From positions 1,178,001 through 1,242,000 of the forward strand of contig CAVSZC010000005.1 of the NCBI GenBank assembly GCA_963732365.1: a DNA stretch of 64,000 bases, given 5' to 3'. Source of the DNA: SR-FBR-E99 sp963732365. Lineage in GTDB: Bacteria > Bacteroidota > Bacteroidia > Bacteroidales > VadinHA17. The notes under the pieces are model-generated. The model worked only from the letters and a program-made list of their open reading frames with translations. It had not been told where the DNA came from and did not search any database. Numbering within the stretch: position 1 is the stretch's first letter; the number at the start of each line of letters is the position of its first letter. This document shows, piece after piece, positions 50,935-60,131 of the stretch. The position numbers and the translations under genes were made by a program.

Positions 50935-53037
50935 ATGATCAACGATCTCCGACATACACGCAACATTGGCATCATGGCCCACATTGACGCCGGGAAAACT
51001 ACAATTTCCGAGCGGATACTGTATTATACCGGACGGGTACACCGTATCGGTGAGGTGCATGACGGCAATGCAACAATGGACTGGATGGTCCAGGAGCAGG
51101 AGAGAGGGATCACTATCACATCGGCTGCAACGACAACCTTCTGGAAGTATGACGATCAGCTTTATAAGATTAATCTCATTGACACTCCCGGGCACGTTGA
51201 CTTCACCGTTGAGGTAGAGAGGTCTCTCAGGGTGCTTGATGGCGCTGTGGCGGTCTTCTGCGCTGTCGGAGGCGTTGAGCCTCAGTCAGAGACGGTATGG
51301 AGACAGGCTGACAAGTATAAGGTTCCCCGTATTGCCTTCGTCAACAAGATGGACCGCTCGGGTGCAGATTTTCATGGCGTAGTGCAGCAGATAACAGATA
51401 GGCTCGGTGCTCACCCCGTGCCTGTACAGGTGCCAATCGGCTCTGAAGAAAAGTTCAGGGGTATCATTGATCTTATTGAGATGAAGGCAATCATCTTCGA
51501 GGATGGTGCAGACCCGATGACCAACTTCACCATACAGCCAATACCTGCCGATATGACTGAAGAGGCTGATGAGTGGAGAATGAAGCTGGTGGAGGCGTGC
51601 GCCGAGATGGATGACTCAATACTTGAGCGTTATCTCGAAGACCATGAGAGCATTACATCTGATGAGATATACACTGTGCTGCGCCGCGAAACGGTAGAGG
51701 GAGTGGTTGTCCCGGTATTCTGCGGAGCAGCTTTCAAGAATAAGGGTGTACAGCGTCTCCTTAACGGTATCGTGGCATTCCTGCCATCGCCGGTCGATGT
51801 GGGTGCCGTCACTGGCAAAGACCCGCGTGACGATAAGGAGATAATACTTAAGCCCGAGGCTGATGAGCCGTTCTCGGCACTGGCCTTTAAAATTGCTACC
51901 GATCCGTACGTCGGCCGTCTCGTCTATATGAGGGTCTATTCAGGCACCATCAATGCAGGCGATACCATGCTGAACGTGAGGACCGGAAAGAGGGAGAGGA
52001 TTAACCGCCTCTTCCAGATGCATGCCAACAAACAGAATCCCGTTGACAGCGTTTCTGCCGGTGACATATGTGCCGGAGTGGGATTCAAGGATCTTAAGAC
52101 AGGTGACACACTCTGTGCCATACACAAGCCCGTGGTGCTTGAGACAATGGATTTCCCCGAACCGGTTATCGGAATAGCCATTGAACCAAAGACACAGGCT
52201 GACATTGACAAACTGGGGGTTGCTCTCGGCAAACTTGCCGAAGAGGATCCCACTTTCAGGGTCAAGACCGATCCTGACAGCGGACAGACAGTGATAAACG
52301 GCATGGGTGAGTTACACCTCGAAATACTTATTGACCGTCTGAAGAGAGAGTTCAAAGTTGAATGTAACCAGGGGAGACCCCAGGTTGCATACAAAGAGGC
52401 TATCACTGCATCATATTCACACAGGGAGGTCTTCAAGAAACAGACAGGCGGCAGGGGCAAGTTTGCGGATATATCCGTGGTGCTTATGCCTGCCGATGAC
52501 GATGTTCCAGGACTTACCTTTGTGAATGAGATCAGGGGAGGCAATGTGCCCAAGGAGTTCATCCCGTCAGTGGAGAAAGGATTCCGTGAGGCTATGCATA
52601 ACGGCCCGCTGGCCGGCTTCCCCCTTGAGAGCCTCAAGGTTGTCCTCAAAGACGGTTCGTACCATTCAGTAGACTCAGATGCGCTCTCATTCGAGATAGC
52701 AGCCAAGCAGGCCTTCCGCCATGCGGCGTCAAAGTGCCAGCCGGTGCTCCTCGAACCCATCATGTCAGCCGAAGTGGTCACCCCGGAAGAATACCTGGGT
52801 GATGTCGTCGGCGACTTCAACAAGCGCAGGGGAAAAGTGGAAGGTATGGAATCGAAAGCAGGTGCAAGGGTAATTAAAGCAAAAGTACCTCTGGCAGAAA
52901 ACTTCGGATACGTTACAGTACTTCGTACCCTTACCTCGGGAAGAGCGACCTCTACAATGGAGTTCTCTCATTTTGAAGAGGTGCCTGCAGAATTGTCGAA
53001 GAAAATTATTGAAGTAACAAAAGGAAAAAATCTTTAA
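50935..53037 (+). CDS. fusA: Elongation factor G
   Basis: This is the translocase that moves tRNA and mRNA after peptide transfer. The 700-aa protein has canonical motifs: G1 AHIDAGKTT (15-23), RGITITSAATTTFW, DTPGHVDF with the catalytic His, NKMD and the C-terminal domains IV-V. All motifs that deviate in the paralogue at 47471 are intact here, so this is the housekeeping EF-G. It is followed after 2 bases by rpsJ; no tuf gene intervenes. Confidence 0.98.
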   Translation: MINDLRHTRNIGIMAHIDAGKTTISERILYYTGRVHRIGEVHDGNATMDWMVQEQERGITITSAATTTFWKYDDQLYKINLIDTPGHVDFTVEVERSLRVLDGAVAVFCAVGGVEPQSETVWRQADKYKVPRIAFVNKMDRSGADFHGVVQQITDRLGAHPVPVQVPIGSEEKFRGIIDLIEMKAIIFEDGADPMTNFTIQPIPADMTEEADEWRMKLVEACAEMDDSILERYLEDHESITSDEIYTVLRRETVEGVVVPVFCGAAFKNKGVQRLLNGIVAFLPSPVDVGAVTGKDPRDDKEIILKPEADEPFSALAFKIATDPYVGRLVYMRVYSGTINAGDTMLNVRTGKRERINRLFQMHANKQNPVDSVSAGDICAGVGFKDLKTGDTLCAIHKPVVLETMDFPEPVIGIAIEPKTQADIDKLGVALGKLAEEDPTFRVKTDPDSGQTVINGMGELHLEILIDRLKREFKVECNQGRPQVAYKEAITASYSHREVFKKQTGGRGKFADISVVLMPADDDVPGLTFVNEIRGGNVPKEFIPSVEKGFREAMHNGPLAGFPLESLKVVLKDGSYHSVDSDALSFEIAAKQAFRHAASKCQPVLLEPIMSAEVVTPEEYLGDVVGDFNKRRGKVEGMESKAGARVIKAKVPLAENFGYVTVLRTLTSGRATSTMEFSHFEEVPAELSKKIIEVTKGKNL

Positions 53038-53039
53038 AG

Positions 53040-53345
53040 ATGAGTCAGAAAATCCGCATCAAACTCAAATCTTACGATCATAACCTGGTCGATAAATCGG
53101 CTGAGAAGATCGTCAAGACAGTGAAGTCAACGGGTGCAGTGGTTAGCGGTCCGATACCGCTCCCCACGCATAAGAAGATCTATACGGTCCTCCGTTCTAC
53201 ATTCGTTAACAAGAAGTCGAGAGAACAGTTCGAACTGTCGTCTTACAAGCGCCTGCTTGACATCTACAGCTCGACGCCAAAAACCATCGACGCGCTCATG
53301 AAACTTGAGCTGCCGAGCGGCGTGGAAGTTGAAATCAAAGTGTGA
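53040..53345 (+). CDS. rpsJ: 30S ribosomal protein S10
   Basis: This 101-aa protein (IRIKLKSYDHNLVDKSAEKI ... GPIPLPTHKKIYTVLRS) is a head protein of 30S and also the NusE partner in antitermination. It starts 2 bases after fusA, tying the str and S10 groups together, and 20 bases before rplC. Confidence 0.98.
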   Translation: MSQKIRIKLKSYDHNLVDKSAEKIVKTVKSTGAVVSGPIPLPTHKKIYTVLRSTFVNKKSREQFELSSYKRLLDIYSSTPKTIDALMKLELPSGVEVEIKV

Positions 53346-53365
53346 AACCGGTAAAATACTGAATT

Positions 53366-53983
53366 ATGCAGGGATTAATAGGAAAAAAAGTAGGGATGAC
53401 ATCCGTTTTCGATGAGAATGGAAAAAGTATCCCGTGCACGGTAATAGAGGTTGGCCCTTGTGTTGTGACACAGGTCAAGACCGTGGAAAAAGACGGATAT
53501 TCAGCATTGCAGCTTGGTTTTGACGACAAGAAGGAGAAAGCCAGCAACAAGGCAGAGATGGGACACTTCAAGAAGGCCAGCACAGCACCCAAGAGAAAGG
53601 TGGCTGAGTTTGTAGGCTTTGAAGATGGAAAATATAAGACAGGTGATGTCATCACTGTTGACCTGTTCAGCAATGATACATTCCTTGATGTAAGAGGATG
53701 GACAAAAGGTAAAGGATTCCAGGGTGTTATCAAGCGTCACGGCTTCGGCGGTGTGGGCGGTACCACTCACGGTCAGCACGACAGGCTGAGAGCTCCCGGT
53801 TCAGTGGGTGCCTCTTCATGGCCTTCAAGGGTTATGCCCGGAATGCGTATGGCAGGCCGTACAGGCGGACGCCAGATGGAGACAGAACTGAGGGTGGTCA
53901 GGATACTTACTGATTCAAACCTGTTGCTTGTTAAGGGCGCCGTTCCAGGCCCCAAAGGTGGTTACATAATAATTACAAAGTAA
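53366..53983 (+). CDS. rplC: 50S ribosomal protein L3
   Basis: This 205-aa protein is near the peptidyl-transferase centre. It is recognised by MQGLIGKKVGMTSVFDENGK, VRGWTKGKGFQGVIKRHGFG and the RAPGSVGASSWPSRVMPGMR block. The stop overlaps the rplD start by one base. Confidence 0.98.
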   Translation: MQGLIGKKVGMTSVFDENGKSIPCTVIEVGPCVVTQVKTVEKDGYSALQLGFDDKKEKASNKAEMGHFKKASTAPKRKVAEFVGFEDGKYKTGDVITVDLFSNDTFLDVRGWTKGKGFQGVIKRHGFGGVGGTTHGQHDRLRAPGSVGASSWPSRVMPGMRMAGRTGGRQMETELRVVRILTDSNLLLVKGAVPGPKGGYIIITK

Positions 53984-54606
53984 TGGAAGTAGCAGTATTC
54001 AATATAGAAGGTAAAGAGACCGGAAGAAAGGTTAGTCTTAACGATACCATCTTCGGCATTGAGCCGAATGATCACGCCATCTACCTTGATACCAAACAGT
54101 ATCTCGCCAACCAGAGACAGGGTACTCACAAGGCGAAGGAGCGCGGTGAAATCACGGGCAGTACCCGTAAACTCAAGAAGCAGAAGGGGACAGGAACAGC
54201 ACGTTTCGGCAGCATCAAGAACCCTGAGTTTCGCGGCGGAGGCCGTATCTTTGGCCCCAGACCAAGATTCTACGGGTTCAAGCTCAATAAAAAGGTGAAA
54301 CAGCTGGCCAGAAAATCAGCCCTTTCCTATAAGGCAAAAGAGAACAAAATCATTATTCTCGAGGACTTTTCGTTTGACGCTCCCAAGACCTCAAAAATGG
54401 CCGGAATGAGCGCGAACCTCAATATAATGAATAAAAAATCACTTTTTGTTTTACCGGAACAAAATAATAATATATATTTGTCATCTCGAAATTTGCAGGG
54501 AGTTGAAGTTGTAACTATCAGTGATTTAAACACTTACAACATTATGAAGGCTTCAACTCTTGTGATATCAGAGAGTGCAGTTGATGTTTTGCAGTCAACT
54601 TTTTAA
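53983..54606 (+). CDS. rplD: 50S ribosomal protein L4
   Basis: This 207-aa protein lines the exit tunnel. The extended basic loop is seen in KQKGTGTARFGSIKNPEFRG and GGRIFGPRPRFYGFKLNKK. In E. coli L4 also represses the S10 operon; no matching leader was recognised here. One-base overlap with rplC, 16 bases to rplW. Confidence 0.97.
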   Translation: MEVAVFNIEGKETGRKVSLNDTIFGIEPNDHAIYLDTKQYLANQRQGTHKAKERGEITGSTRKLKKQKGTGTARFGSIKNPEFRGGGRIFGPRPRFYGFKLNKKVKQLARKSALSYKAKENKIIILEDFSFDAPKTSKMAGMSANLNIMNKKSLFVLPEQNNNIYLSSRNLQGVEVVTISDLNTYNIMKASTLVISESAVDVLQSTF

Positions 54607-54622
54607 ACAAGGAAACTGAGAT

Positions 54623-54913
54623 ATGGAAATATTAGTAAAACCCATAGTGACCGAGAAAATGACCAGCCAGGGCGAGAAGTTCAACCGGTATGGTTTTCTG
54701 GTTTCACGCAATGCCAACAAGCTGCAGATCAAGAAGGCAGTTGAGGAGCTTTACGGCGTGAATGTTGAATCGGTTAACACCCTCAACTACGGCGGCAAGA
54801 CCAAGACAAGGTATACCAAGTCAGGTATCATGAAGGGTCGTACCTCTGCCACGAAGAAGGCTGTCGTCACACTCGCCAAAGGAGAGACAATAGATTTTTA
54901 CAGCAACATTTAA
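54623..54913 (+). CDS. rplW: 50S ribosomal protein L23
   Basis: This 96-aa protein at the tunnel exit docks trigger factor and SRP. It is recognised by ILVKPIVTEKMTSQGEKFNR and the KAVEELYGVNVESVNTLNY segment. It lies 7 bases before rplB. Confidence 0.97.
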   Translation: MEILVKPIVTEKMTSQGEKFNRYGFLVSRNANKLQIKKAVEELYGVNVESVNTLNYGGKTKTRYTKSGIMKGRTSATKKAVVTLAKGETIDFYSNI

Positions 54914-54920
54914 AAACAAT

Positions 54921-55745
54921 ATGGCAGTCAGAAAGATCAAGCCTGTAACACCAGGTCAGAGACATAAGATCGCAAGCTCCTTCGAGGAGATCACCTGCGA
55001 TGTGCCGGAGAAATCCTTACTCGCGCCGCTGAAGAAGTCAGGAGGAAGGAACGTTAACGGCAGGCGGACTATGAGGTACATTGGCGGCGGCCACAAGAAG
55101 ATGTACCGCGTAATTGATTTTCAGCGCAAGAAGGATGATCAGTCAGCTACAGTGACATCAGTCGAGTATGATCCGAACCGTTCGGCCAGGATCGCACTGA
55201 TAACCTACGCTGACGGAGAGAAGAGTTACATCATCGCTCCTTCAGGACTGAAAGTCGGCCAGACAGTGATGTCAGGAAAGAATGCTGCACCGGAGATTGG
55301 CAATACCCTCTTCCTTGAGGATATACCTCTCGGTACCATTGTTCACAACATTGAACTCAAGCCCGGCAAGGGTGCCGCTCTTGCCCGCAGTGCCGGAACC
55401 TATGCCCAGCTTGCAGCCCGTGACGGTAAATATGCGATTATCAAGCTTCCTTCCGGTGAGACCAGGATGGTGCTTATCACCTGCCGTGCCACCATCGGCA
55501 CAGTGTCAAACCCTGACCACAGTCTTGAGAGATCAGGCAAGGCAGGGCGCAAGCGCTGGCTGGGCCGCAGGCCTCGCACCAGGGGTGTTGCCATGAACCC
55601 TGTTGACCATCCCATGGGTGGTGGTGAAGGAAGGGCTTCAGGAGGTCATCCGCGCTCACGCAAGGGGCTGCCTGCAAAAGGTTTCAAGACCAGGAGCCGT
55701 ACCAAGTATTCGAACAAGCATATCATTGAAAGAAGGAAAAAATAG
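54921..55745 (+). CDS. rplB: 50S ribosomal protein L2
   Basis: This 274-aa conserved core protein is needed for subunit joining and peptidyl transfer. Marker segments are MRYIGGGHKKMYRVIDFQRK and the conserved NPVDHPMGGGEGRASGGHPR with its functional His. It lies 8 bases before rpsS. Confidence 0.98.
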   Translation: MAVRKIKPVTPGQRHKIASSFEEITCDVPEKSLLAPLKKSGGRNVNGRRTMRYIGGGHKKMYRVIDFQRKKDDQSATVTSVEYDPNRSARIALITYADGEKSYIIAPSGLKVGQTVMSGKNAAPEIGNTLFLEDIPLGTIVHNIELKPGKGAALARSAGTYAQLAARDGKYAIIKLPSGETRMVLITCRATIGTVSNPDHSLERSGKAGRKRWLGRRPRTRGVAMNPVDHPMGGGEGRASGGHPRSRKGLPAKGFKTRSRTKYSNKHIIERRKK

Positions 55746-55753
55746 TTGATACG

Positions 55754-56020
55754 ATGAGCAGATCTATAAAAAAAGGCCCCTTCATCGACCTGCACCTGGG
55801 CAATAAGGTGGATACGATGAATGAGAGCGGAAAGAAGACAGTGATCAAGACATGGTCAAGAAGATCAGTTATTTCTCCTGACTTTGTCGGTCACACGGTG
55901 GCAGTACATAACGGAAACAAGTTTATACCTGTTTACATTACCGAGAATATGGTTGGTCACAAGCTGGGTGAATTTGCCCCTACCCGTACCTTCCGCGGTC
56001 ATGGTGGAAAACAGAAATAG
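55754..56020 (+). CDS. rpsS: 30S ribosomal protein S19
   Basis: This 88-aa protein contacts the A-site finger through S13. It is recognised by MSRSIKKGPFIDLHLGNKV, TWSRRSVISPDFVGHTVAVH and GHKLGEFAPTRTFRGHGG. It lies 35 bases before rplV. Confidence 0.97.
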   Translation: MSRSIKKGPFIDLHLGNKVDTMNESGKKTVIKTWSRRSVISPDFVGHTVAVHNGNKFIPVYITENMVGHKLGEFAPTRTFRGHGGKQK

Positions 56021-56055
56021 GGTAATGTATCTTAATAACTGAAAAAGTATCAGAA

Positions 56056-56475
56056 ATGGGTGCAAGAAAAAGAATAAGCGCCGGCATCAGGAAGGAAGCC
56101 GCAAAAGAGAGGACGGGGGCCGTTCTGAAAAATGTTCCCACCTCACCGCGTAAGATGAGGTATGTAACTGAGCTGATCAGGGGTCAGGAGGTCAACAAGG
56201 CCCTTGATATCCTTAAGTTCAGCACAAAGGAGGCCTCACGCAGGGTTGAGAAGCTCCTTCTTTCAGCCATTGCCAACTGGCAGGCAAAGAACGAAGGGGT
56301 ACGCCTCGAGGAGAGCGACCTTTATGTTAAGGAAGTGCAGGTCGACGGCGGTCGCATACTGCGCAGGATACAGCCTGCCCCTCAGGGAAGGGCTTACCGT
56401 ATCCGCAAGAGATCAAACCATGTTACCCTTGTTCTGGGAAGCAGAAAACAGGAAGTTGAAAACATTTCAAAGTAA
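56056..56475 (+). CDS. rplV: 50S ribosomal protein L22
   Basis: This 139-aa tunnel protein is recognised by LKNVPTSPRKMRYVTELIRG, the beta hairpin region GGRILRRIQPAPQGRAYRIR, and KRSNHVTLVL. The N-terminus has about 20 extra basic residues relative to E. coli. It lies 3 bases before rpsC. Confidence 0.97.
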   Translation: MGARKRISAGIRKEAAKERTGAVLKNVPTSPRKMRYVTELIRGQEVNKALDILKFSTKEASRRVEKLLLSAIANWQAKNEGVRLEESDLYVKEVQVDGGRILRRIQPAPQGRAYRIRKRSNHVTLVLGSRKQEVENISK

Positions 56476-56478
56476 AAG

Positions 56479-57216
56479 ATGGGACAAAAAGTTAATCCGA
56501 TAGGCAACAGAGTTGGAATCATCAAAGGTTGGGATTCAAACTGGTACGGTGGAAGCGACTTCTCGAGCAAGCTTGTTGAAGATACCAAGATAAGGGAATA
56601 CCTCAATGCAAGGCTTGCCAAAGCCAGCCTCTCAAAGATCATCATTGAGCGTACTCTCAAGCTAATCACCGTTACCGTCAACACTGCCCGCCCCGGTATT
56701 ATTATCGGCAAAGGGGGACAGGAAGTTGACAAGCTCAAGGAAGAGCTCAAGAAGATCACCAAGAAAGAGGTACAGATAAACATCTTTGAGGTGAAGCGTC
56801 CTGAGCTTGATGCAGCTATCGTTGCCGGTAACATTGCACGTCAGGTCGAAGGCAAGATATCATACCGCCGTGCCATCAAGATGTCGATTGCCTCGACAAT
56901 GCGTATGGGTGCAGAAGGTATCAAGGTGGTCATCTCCGGCAGGCTCGGAGGAGCTGAGATGGCCCGCAGAGAGACATACAAGGATGGCAGAATTCCTCTT
57001 CATACATTCCGCGCAGACATAGACTATGCCCTTGGCGAGGCCCTTACGAAGGTAGGTCTCATCGGCATCAAGGTATGGATCTGCAACGGTGAGGTCTATG
57101 GCAAGCGTGACCTCAGTCCTAACATTGCCGCAAAAAGTGCAAAGGGCGGCAAGGCTCCGGCCGGCGGCTTCAGGAAGAAGGGCGGAGGAAACAAGAAAGA
57201 TAACCGAGATAGGTAA
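56479..57216 (+). CDS. rpsC: 30S ribosomal protein S3
   Basis: This 245-aa protein of the mRNA entry channel has the KH domain with GIIIGKGGQEVDKLKEEL-type GxxG loop (PGIIIGKGGQEV) and the C-terminal RRAIKMSIASTMRMGAEGIK / GRLGGAEMARRE blocks. The tail is Lys/Gly-rich. 22 bases to rplP. Confidence 0.98.
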   Translation: MGQKVNPIGNRVGIIKGWDSNWYGGSDFSSKLVEDTKIREYLNARLAKASLSKIIIERTLKLITVTVNTARPGIIIGKGGQEVDKLKEELKKITKKEVQINIFEVKRPELDAAIVAGNIARQVEGKISYRRAIKMSIASTMRMGAEGIKVVISGRLGGAEMARRETYKDGRIPLHTFRADIDYALGEALTKVGLIGIKVWICNGEVYGKRDLSPNIAAKSAKGGKAPAGGFRKKGGGNKKDNRDR

Positions 57217-57238
57217 TAATATATAATATAATATAGCG

Positions 57239-57661
57239 ATGTTACAACCGAAGAAGACCAAATTCAGGAGGAGCCAGAAGGGCAGGATGAAAGGGAATGC
57301 CCAGAGGGGTAACCAGCTGGCATTCGGATCATTTGGTATCAAGGTCCTTGAGGAGGCCTGGATAACCGGTCGCCAGATAGAGGCTGCAAGACAGGCTGTC
57401 ACCCGTCACATGAAACGTGAAGGACAGCTCTGGATCCGCATCTTCCCCGACAAACCTATAACAAAGAAACCTGCTGAGGTGCGTATGGGTAAAGGAAAAG
57501 GTGCCCCTGAAGGATTCGTTGTCCCCGTTACACCGGGAAGAATAGTCCTTGAAGCTGAGGGTGTCCCCTTTGATGTGGCCAAGGAAGCACTCCGTCTCGG
57601 AGCACAGAAGCTTCCTGTTCCCACAAAATTCGTGGTGCGCCGTGATTACGTCCAGGAATAA
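57239..57661 (+). CDS. rplP: 50S ribosomal protein L16
   Basis: This 140-aa protein helps place A-site tRNA. It is recognised by MLQPKKTKFRRSQKGRMKGN, the segment with RQAVTRHMKREGQLWIRIFP, and RMGKGKGAPEGFV. It lies 12 bases before the rpmC ATG. Confidence 0.98.
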   Translation: MLQPKKTKFRRSQKGRMKGNAQRGNQLAFGSFGIKVLEEAWITGRQIEAARQAVTRHMKREGQLWIRIFPDKPITKKPAEVRMGKGKGAPEGFVVPVTPGRIVLEAEGVPFDVAKEALRLGAQKLPVPTKFVVRRDYVQE

Positions 57662-57673
57662 AAAACTACAGTG

Positions 57674-57877
57674 ATGAAGAGTTCAGAGATAAAAGAATTA
57701 AGCAACCAGGAACTTCTCGAGAGAATTGACAACGAGAGGACCACGCTTGTGCGCATGAAGCTTAACCACGCAATTTCCCCCCTTGAAAATCCGCAGAAGA
57801 TCAAGGAGAGCAGGAAGACCATTGCGAGGCTTATGACAGAGAAGCGCAAGAGGGAGATGAATGAGAAAACAAAATAG
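57674..57877 (+). CDS. rpmC: 50S ribosomal protein L29
   Basis: This 67-aa two-helix protein near the tunnel exit starts MKSSEIKELSNQELLERIDN and has the family segment NPQKIKESRKTIARLMTEK. A GTG three bases upstream is also in frame, and the ATG at 57674 gives the family N-terminus. 11 bases to rpsQ. Confidence 0.96.
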   Translation: MKSSEIKELSNQELLERIDNERTTLVRMKLNHAISPLENPQKIKESRKTIARLMTEKRKREMNEKTK

Positions 57878-57888
57878 CCGCTATCAGC

Positions 57889-58143
57889 ATGGAAAGAAAT
57901 CTTAGAAAAGAACGTATAGGTGTCGTCGTCAGCAACAAGATGGACAAGTCTATCGTCGTCGCCATCAAGAGAAAGGTCAAGCACCCCATTTATGGCAAGT
58001 TCGTGAATAAAACGAAAAAGCTTATGGCTCACGATGAGGCAAACACCTGCAACATAGGTGATACGGTACGCATAATGGAGACCAGGCCTCTCAGCAAGAA
58101 CAAAGCCTGGAGATTGGTTGAAGTAATCGAAAGAGCTAAGTAA
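57889..58143 (+). CDS. rpsQ: 30S ribosomal protein S17
   Basis: This 84-aa OB-fold protein is recognised by LRKERIGVVVSNKMDKSIVV, VKHPIYGKFVNKTKKLMAHD and the C-terminal ETRPLSKNKAWRLVEVIE. It lies 2 bases before rplN. Confidence 0.97.
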   Translation: MERNLRKERIGVVVSNKMDKSIVVAIKRKVKHPIYGKFVNKTKKLMAHDEANTCNIGDTVRIMETRPLSKNKAWRLVEVIERAK

Positions 58144-58145
58144 TT

Positions 58146-58511
58146 ATGATACAGCAGGAAAGCAGGTTGACTGTTGCCGACAACACAGGTGCCAAAGAGG
58201 TTCTTTGCATCAGGGTGCTCGGCGGAAGCAAGAAGAGGTATGCGAGCGTCGGCGACAAGATCGTTGTCTCGGTAAAGAGCGCACTCCCCTCCGGTGAAGC
58301 GAAGAAAGGAACAGTGAGTAAGGCGGTTGTGGTAAGAACAAAGAAGGAGATACGCCGTGCTGACGGTTCTTATATCCGCTTTGATGACAACGCCGTGGTA
58401 CTCCTCAACAATCAGGATGAGGTGCGCGGCACGCGTATCTTCGGACCTGTCGCCAGGGAACTGCGTGACAAGTATATGAAGATCGTTTCTCTTGCACCTG
58501 AAGTGTTATAA
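58146..58511 (+). CDS. rplN: 50S ribosomal protein L14
   Basis: This 121-aa protein is at the subunit interface. Marker segments are MIQQESRLTVADNTGAKEVL, IVVSVKSALPSGEAKKG and the GTRIFGPVARELRDKYMKIV end. Length is normal. 18 bases to rplX. Confidence 0.98.
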   Translation: MIQQESRLTVADNTGAKEVLCIRVLGGSKKRYASVGDKIVVSVKSALPSGEAKKGTVSKAVVVRTKKEIRRADGSYIRFDDNAVVLLNNQDEVRGTRIFGPVARELRDKYMKIVSLAPEVL

Positions 58512-58529
58512 TTTTTAAACTGACACCCG

Positions 58530-58853
58530 ATGCAGAAAAAATTACATATCAAAAAAGGAGACACAGTGGCAGTCATTGCCGGTGAGTCGAAAGGACAGAA
58601 GGGTCGTGTCCTCGAGGTTGACAGGGATAAAAACAAAGCCCTTGTCGAAGGTGTAAACATGGTATCAAAACATACCAAACCCAACGCCAAGGCGCCCCAG
58701 GGTGGCATTCTCAAGAAAGAGGCCCCGATACATATCTCGAACCTCATGGTGGTAGACCCCACAGGCGGCAAGCCGACACGCATTGGCCGCAGACTGAACG
58801 ATAAAAATAAATTAGTGCGTTATTCCAAAAAATCAGGAGAGGAGATCAAGTAA
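58530..58853 (+). CDS. rplX: 50S ribosomal protein L24
   Basis: This 107-aa assembly-initiator protein with a KOW motif is recognised by LHIKKGDTVAVIAGESKGQK and the NAKAPQGGILKKEAPIHISN block. Its stop overlaps the rplE start by one base. Confidence 0.97.
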   Translation: MQKKLHIKKGDTVAVIAGESKGQKGRVLEVDRDKNKALVEGVNMVSKHTKPNAKAPQGGILKKEAPIHISNLMVVDPTGGKPTRIGRRLNDKNKLVRYSKKSGEEIK

Positions 58854-59398
58854 TGTACACGCCTGCATTAAAGAATAAATACAAGAGTGAGATCACACCT
58901 GCACTGATGAAACAGTTTAACTATAAAACTGTGATGCAGGTACCCCGGTTGGAAAAGATAGTTATCAACCAGGGGCTCGGACAGGCTATTGCCGACAAGA
59001 AACTGCTTGAAATGGGACTGAAGGAGGTATCAGATATAGCCGGACAGAAGGCTGTTCAGACAGTATCGAAGAAGGATATCTCTAACTTCAAGCTCAGGAA
59101 GGCGATGCCGATAGGCGTTATGGTAACGCTCCGCCAGGAACGGATGTATGAATTCCTGGAGAGACTGATATCCGTTGCCCTGCCGCGTATCCGCGACTTC
59201 AAGGGTGTCGGTGCCAAGCTCGACGGCCGCGGTAACTATACCCTGGGCATTACCGAGCAGATCATCTTCCCGGAGATTGACATTGACAAGATAGCCAAGA
59301 TCATGGGGTTGCAGATAACCTTTGTGACAACGGCCAAAAGCGATGAAGAGGCTTACGCTCTTCTTAAAGAATTCGGAATTCCCTTTAAAAACAAGTAA
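58853..59398 (+). CDS. rplE: 50S ribosomal protein L5
   Basis: This 181-aa protein of the central protuberance binds 5S rRNA. It is recognised by YKTVMQVPRLEKIVINQGLG, KLRKAMPIGVMVTLRQERMY and the GRGNYTLGITEQIIFPEIDI block. It lies 12 bases before rpsN. Confidence 0.98.
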   Translation: MYTPALKNKYKSEITPALMKQFNYKTVMQVPRLEKIVINQGLGQAIADKKLLEMGLKEVSDIAGQKAVQTVSKKDISNFKLRKAMPIGVMVTLRQERMYEFLERLISVALPRIRDFKGVGAKLDGRGNYTLGITEQIIFPEIDIDKIAKIMGLQITFVTTAKSDEEAYALLKEFGIPFKNK

Positions 59399-59410
59399 AC
59401 AGATCGGAAT

Positions 59411-59680
59411 ATGGCTAAGGAATCAATGAAGGCCCGCGAAGTCAAACGTGCCAAGCTTATAAAGAGATATGCCGCCAAGAGGGCAGCTCTGAAGGCAGAA
59501 GGTAACTATGTTGCAATGAGCACGTTGCCGCGCAACTCCAGCCCGATAAGACTGCGCAACAGGTGCAAGCTCACCGGGAGACCCAGGGGTTATATGAGAC
59601 AATTTGGCGTCAGCAGGATCACCTTCAGGGAAATGGCATCGCATGGCCTCATACCAGGTGTTAGAAAAGCAAGCTGGTAA
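59411..59680 (+). CDS. rpsN: 30S ribosomal protein S14 (zinc-independent type)
   Basis: This 89-aa protein has only one cysteine (RNRCKLTGRPRGY) and lacks the CxxC pairs of the short zinc form, so it is the longer C-minus type. The C-terminal FGVSRITFREMASHGLIPGV is diagnostic. 38 bases to rpsH. Confidence 0.97.
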   Translation: MAKESMKAREVKRAKLIKRYAAKRAALKAEGNYVAMSTLPRNSSPIRLRNRCKLTGRPRGYMRQFGVSRITFREMASHGLIPGVRKASW

Positions 59681-59718
59681 TATACAACAGAGAAACAAAC
59701 AATAAATAGTATTAAGAG

Positions 59719-60114
59719 ATGACAGATCCAATAGCAGATTTTCTTACCAGAGTAAGGAATGCCATCAAAGCCGGACACAAAGTGGTTGAGACACCCTCTT
59801 CCGGTCTGATGAAGGAGATCACCAGGATCCTCTATGAGAAAGGGTATATCCTCAGCTATAAATTCATTGATGATGGTCTGCAGGGCAAGATAAAGATCGC
59901 ACTGAAGTATCATCCCAAGAGTAAGCTGCCGGCAATAAAGTCAATTCAGAGAGTGAGCCGTCCGGGTCTCAGAAGATATGCAGGCGTTGATGAACTCCCG
60001 AGAGTCCTTAACGGACTTGGCATTGCGATCCTTTCAACCTCAAAGGGTCTCATGACCGAAAAAGAGGCTGTGAAGGAAAATGTGGGGGGCGAAGTGTTAT
60101 GTTATGTTTATTAA
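59719..60114 (+). CDS. rpsH: 30S ribosomal protein S8
   Basis: This 131-aa central-domain protein is recognised by MTDPIADFLTRVRNAIKAGH, the RVSRPGLRRYAGVDELPRVL segment and the GLGIAILSTSKGLMTEKEA block. In E. coli S8 regulates the spc operon; no binding site was identified here. 17 bases to rplF. Confidence 0.98.
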   Translation: MTDPIADFLTRVRNAIKAGHKVVETPSSGLMKEITRILYEKGYILSYKFIDDGLQGKIKIALKYHPKSKLPAIKSIQRVSRPGLRRYAGVDELPRVLNGLGIAILSTSKGLMTEKEAVKENVGGEVLCYVY

Positions 60115-60131
60115 TCAGGAGGAGATTTTAA

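Noticed and set aside
51936..52823. 295-codon minus-strand open frame inside fusA
   Set aside because: It is a shadow of the EF-G gene; Ser/Thr-rich composition with no motif and no leader.
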